Below, one piece after another: positions 12,699-16,328 of a stretch of DNA of 16,328 bases. The stretch lies in contig JBKHXZ010000218.1 in assembly GCA_046565785.1 (NCBI GenBank), positions 1 through 16,328 of the forward strand, written 5' to 3'. How positions within the stretch are numbered: the first letter of the stretch is position 1; every line of letters begins with the position of its first letter. Under the pieces are notes generated by a model, which did no database searches, was not told where the DNA came from, and was given only the letters and a program-made list of their open reading frames with translations. Origin of the DNA: DATHWB01 sp046565785. GTDB taxonomy: Bacteria; Actinomycetota; Acidimicrobiia; Spongiisociales; ZC4RG35. The translations under genes were made by a program, and so were the position numbers.

Positions 12699-13603
12699 TC
12701 TTCGCGGTTGGAGACATAGGCGTCGACTTCAACGTCGCAGTTGACCACCTACCGGGACCGGATGAGAAGGTCCACACATCCGACGCGTACGTCAACGCGG
12801 GAGGGGTGATCGTCAACTTCGCCGCCGCTGCCGTGCGTCTCGGATCGCAGGTCTCGATTTGTGGACGAGTCGGGACCGATCCCTTGGGAGTGACCGCTGT
12901 GTCGCAATTGAAAGCCGCGGGCGTCGTCACCGAACACGTCCGTGAGGATCCGACGATCTCGACGTACTACAGCGTCGCAATCGTGGACCGCGACGGCGAA
13001 AAGCGCCTCATCGTGGTCGAGTCGCCGAGCCTGTATCCGGCCGAGGACCAAGTCAGTGGCCGGCTACCGCTCGGGACCGAATGGTGTCACACGGTGCCAT
13101 ACGACCTTTCGGCCGCCATCGAACTCGCGAAAGCTGCGCAGGGGACGGGAGTACCGCTCAGTGTGGATCTCGAGCCGGCGACGTTTGCCAACCGCAGCCT
13201 TTCAGAATTCATACCGCTGCTGCGACGTTGCGACTCGGTGATCCTCAACCGCCGAGCAGCGGCAATGCTGGCAGACACCGAGGGCGCCGCTGCAGATCTC
13301 ATTCGCAGAGTCGGGGCGAAGGTAGTCGTGGTGACCCTCGGTGACGCCGGGGTGCTGGTGTCCGCAAACGGGCGAAAACAGCGGATCCCCGGCTTCGTCA
13401 CGGACGTAGTCGACTCGACCGGTGCCGGCGACGTGTTCGCTGCCGCATATGTGCATTGGCGACTCATGGAGGAGTCGCCGTTCGAAGCGGCCAGGTACGC
13501 CGCGGCGGCAGGTGCCTTCGCATGTCAGGCGATGGGCGCCCAAGGATCGTTACCCACAGAAGCGAACGTGCGCGATCTCGTCGCGGCCGGATCCACAAGT
13601 TAG
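12695..13603 (+). CDS. PfkB-family carbohydrate/nucleoside kinase
   Basis: 302 aa from the GTG at 12695 (GTGA overlap with the GntR gene); a longer frame from 12647 only overlaps that gene. Ribokinase fold: GDIGVDFNVAVDHLPGPDEK (6-25) with Asp11 for substrate, the GG-containing NAGGVIVNFAAAAVRLG (34-50), CGRVGTDPLG (56-65), and the ATP/anion-hole signature VDSTGAGDVFAAAYV (239-253) with catalytic base Asp246. The NxxE motif, usually at the start of the ATP half and involved in Mg2+, reads NRRA (185-188), so the usual Glu is absent; this may alter metal handling or mark a subgroup. It transfers the gamma-phosphate of ATP to a sugar or sugar-like alcohol; which one is unknown. It probably phosphorylates the compound brought in by the downstream ABC transporter. 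Confidence 0.9.
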   Translation: MIFAVGDIGVDFNVAVDHLPGPDEKVHTSDAYVNAGGVIVNFAAAAVRLGSQVSICGRVGTDPLGVTAVSQLKAAGVVTEHVREDPTISTYYSVAIVDRDGEKRLIVVESPSLYPAEDQVSGRLPLGTEWCHTVPYDLSAAIELAKAAQGTGVPLSVDLEPATFANRSLSEFIPLLRRCDSVILNRRAAAMLADTEGAAADLIRRVGAKVVVVTLGDAGVLVSANGRKQRIPGFVTDVVDSTGAGDVFAAAYVHWRLMEESPFEAARYAAAAGAFACQAMGAQGSLPTEANVRDLVAAGSTS

Positions 13604-13617
13604 GAGGACCAAGACAG

Positions 13618-14487
13618 ATGGTGGGAGTGCTTCCCAACAAGCCCAATGCGCTGGGCGAGATATTCAGAGAGCCGAAACCGGTGATCGGCGTCATACACCT
13701 TCCGCCGCTTCCAGGCGCCCCTCGCTATGACGGCGAACCGATGAAGGCGATCTACGAGACCGGAGTACGCGACGCGCTGACGCTTGCAGAAGGGGGTGTG
13801 GACGGGATCATCGTCGAAAACGCCTTCGATCTTCCCTTTGCGCGCCCCGACCAGATCGGACCGGAAACAGTTGCGGCTCTTGCCACGGCTTGCGCGGCGG
13901 TCACACAGGCAGTGGACGTGCCGATAGGCATCACATGCGTCGCCAACGGTGCGATACCTGCCTTGGCCATCGCCAAGGCCGTGGGTGCCAGATGGGTTCG
14001 AGTCAATCAGTGGGCGAACGCATACGTCGCGAATGAAGGATTGCTCAACGGTGCCGCCAGCGAAGCACTCCGATACCGATCCTTCATCCAAGGCAAAGAC
14101 ATCAAGATCCTCGCCGACGTGCACGTCAAGTTCGGATCCCACGCCATCACGTCGGATCGGAGCATCGCCGAGCAAGCCCGCGACGCGGAATTCTTCGACG
14201 CCGATGTGCTGATCGCCTCCGGACAGCGCACGGGATCGCCGACCGAACCAGAAGAAGTCGAGGCGATCCGGGACGGCACGACACTCCCGATTCTCATCGG
14301 GAGTGGGTTCAACGCCGAAACGGCGAGCGATCTGCTCGCTGTGGCGGACGGGGCGATCGTCGGATCCTGGCTCAAAGAGGACGGGGAGTGGTGGCGACCC
14401 GTCGACCCCGAGCGAGTGCGGGTGTTGATGACAAAGGTCGAAGAGATCCGCCGAGAGGCCATCCAGAACCAGAAGGAGAACCAATGA
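13618..14487 (+). CDS. BtpA/SgcQ-family TIM-barrel protein, reaction unknown
   Basis: 289 aa. The ATG at 13618 is preceded by AGGAGGA (13602-13608), the clearest Shine-Dalgarno in the window. Family landmarks: IGVIHLPPLPGAPRY (23-37), GGVDGIIVENAFDLPF (59-74), GITCVANG (104-111), RWVRVNQWANAYVANEGLLNG (125-145), ILADVHVKFGSHAI (164-177), LIASGQRTGSPTE (198-210) and PILIGSGFNAETASDLL (224-240), then DGAIVGSWLK. The order of strand-loop motifs ending in a phosphate-binding-like GSG suits a TIM barrel acting on a phosphorylated substrate. BtpA was named for a photosystem I phenotype in cyanobacteria and SgcQ sits in a sugar operon of E. coli; no enzymatic activity is firmly assigned that I know of. 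Placed after a PfkB kinase, it probably processes that kinase's product. Its stop overlaps the next start (ATGA). Confidence 0.88.
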   Translation: MVGVLPNKPNALGEIFREPKPVIGVIHLPPLPGAPRYDGEPMKAIYETGVRDALTLAEGGVDGIIVENAFDLPFARPDQIGPETVAALATACAAVTQAVDVPIGITCVANGAIPALAIAKAVGARWVRVNQWANAYVANEGLLNGAASEALRYRSFIQGKDIKILADVHVKFGSHAITSDRSIAEQARDAEFFDADVLIASGQRTGSPTEPEEVEAIRDGTTLPILIGSGFNAETASDLLAVADGAIVGSWLKEDGEWWRPVDPERVRVLMTKVEEIRREAIQNQKENQ

Positions 14488-15983
14488 GACGTAACTCGAC
14501 CAACAAGCTGATGGCGGCGCTGACCGCGCTGACCCTGGTGATCGCCGCATGTGGTGAAGGCGGGAGCACCGAGGTCGGAGATCTCGAAGATCCGGGTACA
14601 GAACCAGGAAGGTTCGACGGAGTCGAACTTGTCGTCGCTGGTCCCGCAGGTCAGCTGGACTTCATGAAAGCGAAGGCGGCGGAATGGGCCGAGGAAACCG
14701 GGGCGACTGTTCGAGTCGATGAGATCCCGTTCGGGGAGATCGACGACAAGGTCATGGCCGCCCTGTCGACCGACACGTATCTGGCCGACGTGATCAACAT
14801 CGGATCCAACCTCGGTGGAGACCTGATGGGTGGCGGGCTGGTGCTCCCCGTTCCCGACTGGGCGCAACAACGCTCCGACTGGGCGGACATCTTCCCCGTG
14901 TTCCAGGAACAACAGCTCTCCTGGGCCGGTGTACCGCACGCCCTGCCCTGGGACGGCGACCTGTTGATGTACTACTACCGCCAGGATGCCTTCTCAGAAC
15001 ACGCCGAGGGGTACGAAGAACAGTTCGGGACGCCACTGGAGCCGGCGGACTCGTGGCAGGAGTACGCCCAGATTGCGGAGTTCTTCACCGGCGGAGACTG
15101 GTGTGGAGGCGAAGAGTGCTACGGGCTCGTGGAGCTTCCGATGCGGAAGAACCAGGGGTGGAACGGGTTCCTCACCCGGGCCGCTGCGTATGCGAAATCC
15201 CCCGACGACCCCGGGTTCTTCTTCGACCCGGAAACCATGAATGCACGAATCAACAACCCCGGGTTCGTCAAGGCGCTGGAGGACTGGGCTGCGGTTCTGC
15301 AATACGGCCCGCCCGGAATGCTGAACTACGGATGGATCGAGAACGCTCAGACGTTCGTTGGTGGTCTCGCCGCCCAGGACATCCAATGGGGCGACATCGG
15401 ACCCATGTCCAAAGACCCGGAGATGTCCGTCGTCGACGGCGCCGTCGGATACGACATCGCCCCTGGTGCGGTCGAATACTGGGATCCAGCGGCGGAACAA
15501 TGGGTGCAGGCAGAAGCGCCGAACCGCGCCCCGTTCCTCGGGTTCGGCGGGTGGATCAACATGGTTCCCGCCTCGAGCAAGAACCCTGTGGCCGCCTTCG
15601 ATCTGGCCTCATATCTGGGCAGCGCCGAGGTTCTCACCGAAGCCGTCGTGACTCCCGGAACCGGCGTCAATCCGGCGACCACCGCCACTCTCGATCCTCA
15701 GATCTGGATCGACGCGGGCATGACCCAGGAGGAGGCACAGGACTACGTGGGCGCTATCAGCGACTCTCTCGAGCATCCGAACGCAGTGTTCGACATGCGA
15801 CTCCCCGGGTTCCCCGAATACAAGGACGCACTCGAGTTGGCAGTCTCCGAGACCCTCTCCGGCCAGAAGGACGCACAAAGCGCCCTAGACGACGCTGCAG
15901 CCGAGTGGGAGGCGATCACCGACCGCTTCGGACGCGAGACACAGCTCGAGCTCTACCGGAGCTCCCTTGGCCTCAGCGACTAA
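14484..15983 (+). CDS. ABC transporter sugar-binding lipoprotein (family 1 solute-binding protein)
   Basis: 499 aa from the ATG at 14484 (AAGGAG at 14473-14478, ATGA overlap with the BtpA gene). Type II signal peptide: basic MRRNSTNK, hydrophobic LMAALTALTLVI, lipobox IAAC with the lipidated Cys23, then an acidic flexible linker to about residue 44. The mature part follows the MalE/UgpB type: GVELVVAGPAGQLDFMKAKAAEWAEETGATVRVDEIPF, ADVINIGSN, VPHALPWDGDLLMYYYRQDAF, PADSWQEYAQIAEFF, and QDIQWGDIGPMSKDP. Cys207 and Cys212 could form a disulfide. It would sit on the outer face of the membrane and deliver a carbohydrate to the permease encoded next. The many aromatic residues (W, Y) in the cleft-type motifs suit sugar stacking, but the specific ligand is not evident. 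Confidence 0.93.
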   Translation: MRRNSTNKLMAALTALTLVIAACGEGGSTEVGDLEDPGTEPGRFDGVELVVAGPAGQLDFMKAKAAEWAEETGATVRVDEIPFGEIDDKVMAALSTDTYLADVINIGSNLGGDLMGGGLVLPVPDWAQQRSDWADIFPVFQEQQLSWAGVPHALPWDGDLLMYYYRQDAFSEHAEGYEEQFGTPLEPADSWQEYAQIAEFFTGGDWCGGEECYGLVELPMRKNQGWNGFLTRAAAYAKSPDDPGFFFDPETMNARINNPGFVKALEDWAAVLQYGPPGMLNYGWIENAQTFVGGLAAQDIQWGDIGPMSKDPEMSVVDGAVGYDIAPGAVEYWDPAAEQWVQAEAPNRAPFLGFGGWINMVPASSKNPVAAFDLASYLGSAEVLTEAVVTPGTGVNPATTATLDPQIWIDAGMTQEEAQDYVGAISDSLEHPNAVFDMRLPGFPEYKDALELAVSETLSGQKDAQSALDDAAAEWEAITDRFGRETQLELYRSSLGLSD

Positions 15984-16328
15984 CCGCACAGCGTCGAAGG
16001 TGCCTCGTTCGGGACGACGCCCCGAACGAGGCACCCGCGGTCGCTATGCACGGCTCTTCATCAGCCCCGCAACCGGGGCAATCCTGCTGCTCACGATCTT
16101 CCCACTGATCTTTTCTCTGGGTCTCACGTTCCTGAACGTGAACCTGTTCCGCAGGATCCCAATCCGCTTCGTCGGCTTCGAGAACTGGACACGCCTGTTC
16201 AACGACTCGGCCATGGCGGTGACGATGTTCAACACGATGTTGTTCGTGGTCGTCGGCGTCGCGATCCAGTATGTCCTCGGCCTGGGCCTCGCATTGCTCT
16301 TGAACCAGGGCCTACGGGGCCAGCGCGC
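15967..16328 (+). CDS. ABC sugar transporter permease (MalF/UgpA-type), 3' partial
   Basis: Open to the window end, about 120 codons. The translation RGRYARLFISPATGAILLLTIFPLIFSLGLTFLNVNLF, VGFENWTRLFNDSAMAVTMFNTMLFVVVGVAIQYVLGLGLALLLNQGLRG is a typical sugar-permease N-terminus: TM1, the 'F.G..N(W/Y)..L..D' loop, and TM2 leading into 'G..LA.LL'. The start is uncertain. TTG at 15967 has GGAG 5 nt upstream (15958-15961) and overlaps the binding-protein gene by 17 bp. GTG at 16000 lacks a spaced Shine-Dalgarno and lies inside a 14-bp hairpin. No in-frame ATG exists before TM1. I prefer TTG 15967. The protein would pair with a second permease and an ATPase beyond the window. Confidence 0.88.
   Translation, partial: MASATNRTASKVPRSGRRPERGTRGRYARLFISPATGAILLLTIFPLIFSLGLTFLNVNLFRRIPIRFVGFENWTRLFNDSAMAVTMFNTMLFVVVGVAIQYVLGLGLALLLNQGLRGQR
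16000..16034 (+). promoter_or_regulatory. perfect 14-bp stem-loop at the binding-protein/permease junction
   Basis: GTGCCTCGTTCGGG (16000-16013) is exactly complementary to CCCGAACGAGGCAC (16021-16034) with loop ACGACGC. It begins 17 bp after the binding-protein stop. No U-tract follows. Intercistronic stem-loops in sugar ABC operons commonly protect the upstream binding-protein message and reduce permease output; that role is inferred here. Confidence 0.75.

Overview
The window is high-GC, gene-dense, and reads as an actinobacterial (Actinomycetota) chromosome. Two observations support this: the uvrC - rapZ - yvcK - (glycolysis) - secG order, and a RapZ P-loop ending GAGRSTAAKVLEDLG as in other actinobacteria. 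The exact lineage is inference. A deep branch such as Acidimicrobiia would fit, because whiA and gap, which usually sit between yvcK and pgk in actinobacteria, are missing here and gpmA has joined the operon.

Layout. (1) 1-1050: the 3' end of a probably secreted beta-sandwich protein, then an XRE antitoxin / RelE-HigB-like toxin pair. (2) 1107-2639, minus strand: an orphan membrane histidine kinase with a CHASE-like sensor domain. It is divergent from uvrC (2706-4541) across a 66-bp gap holding a near-consensus LexA (SOS) box. (3) 4542-5469: a small accessory islet with two solitary antitoxin-type HTH genes on the minus strand and no toxin. It is bracketed by a 39-bp inverted repeat (34/39 identical) not explained by any gene. 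(4) 5470-10037: a tight housekeeping operon, rapZ-yvcK-pgk-tpiA-gpmA, joined mostly by ATGA/GTGA overlaps. It links cell-envelope/carbon-status regulators to lower glycolysis. (5) 10038-10464: a non-coding stretch with a duplicated double-hairpin (REP-like) repeat and a further 10-bp-stem hairpin. (6) secG and tRNA-Leu(GAG). (7) A MazEF toxin-antitoxin pair just downstream of the tRNA. A 10-bp copy of the tRNA 3' end recurs beyond it, so this may be a tRNA-targeted insertion. (8) 11570-11948: non-coding, with a terminator-like hairpin, a degenerate tRNA-like stretch and a strong promoter. (9) 11949 to the window end: a carbohydrate uptake/catabolic operon, GntR/HutC regulator - PfkB kinase - BtpA/SgcQ-family TIM-barrel protein - lipoprotein solute-binding protein - ABC permease (cut by the window end).

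How it works together. The core (uvrC, glycolysis, secG, tRNA) is conserved housekeeping, and each gap between core blocks has taken up a toxin-antitoxin-type module. The last operon looks like a self-regulated import-and-phosphorylation system: a probably leaderless GntR-family transcript has a palindromic operator between its -35 and -10, and the following genes encode import, phosphorylation and a BtpA-family enzyme of unknown reaction. A perfect 14-bp hairpin at the binding-protein/permease junction probably sets the ratio of those two products. The BtpA-PfkB-ABC combination is the best candidate for an undescribed pathway; its substrate cannot be read from the sequence.
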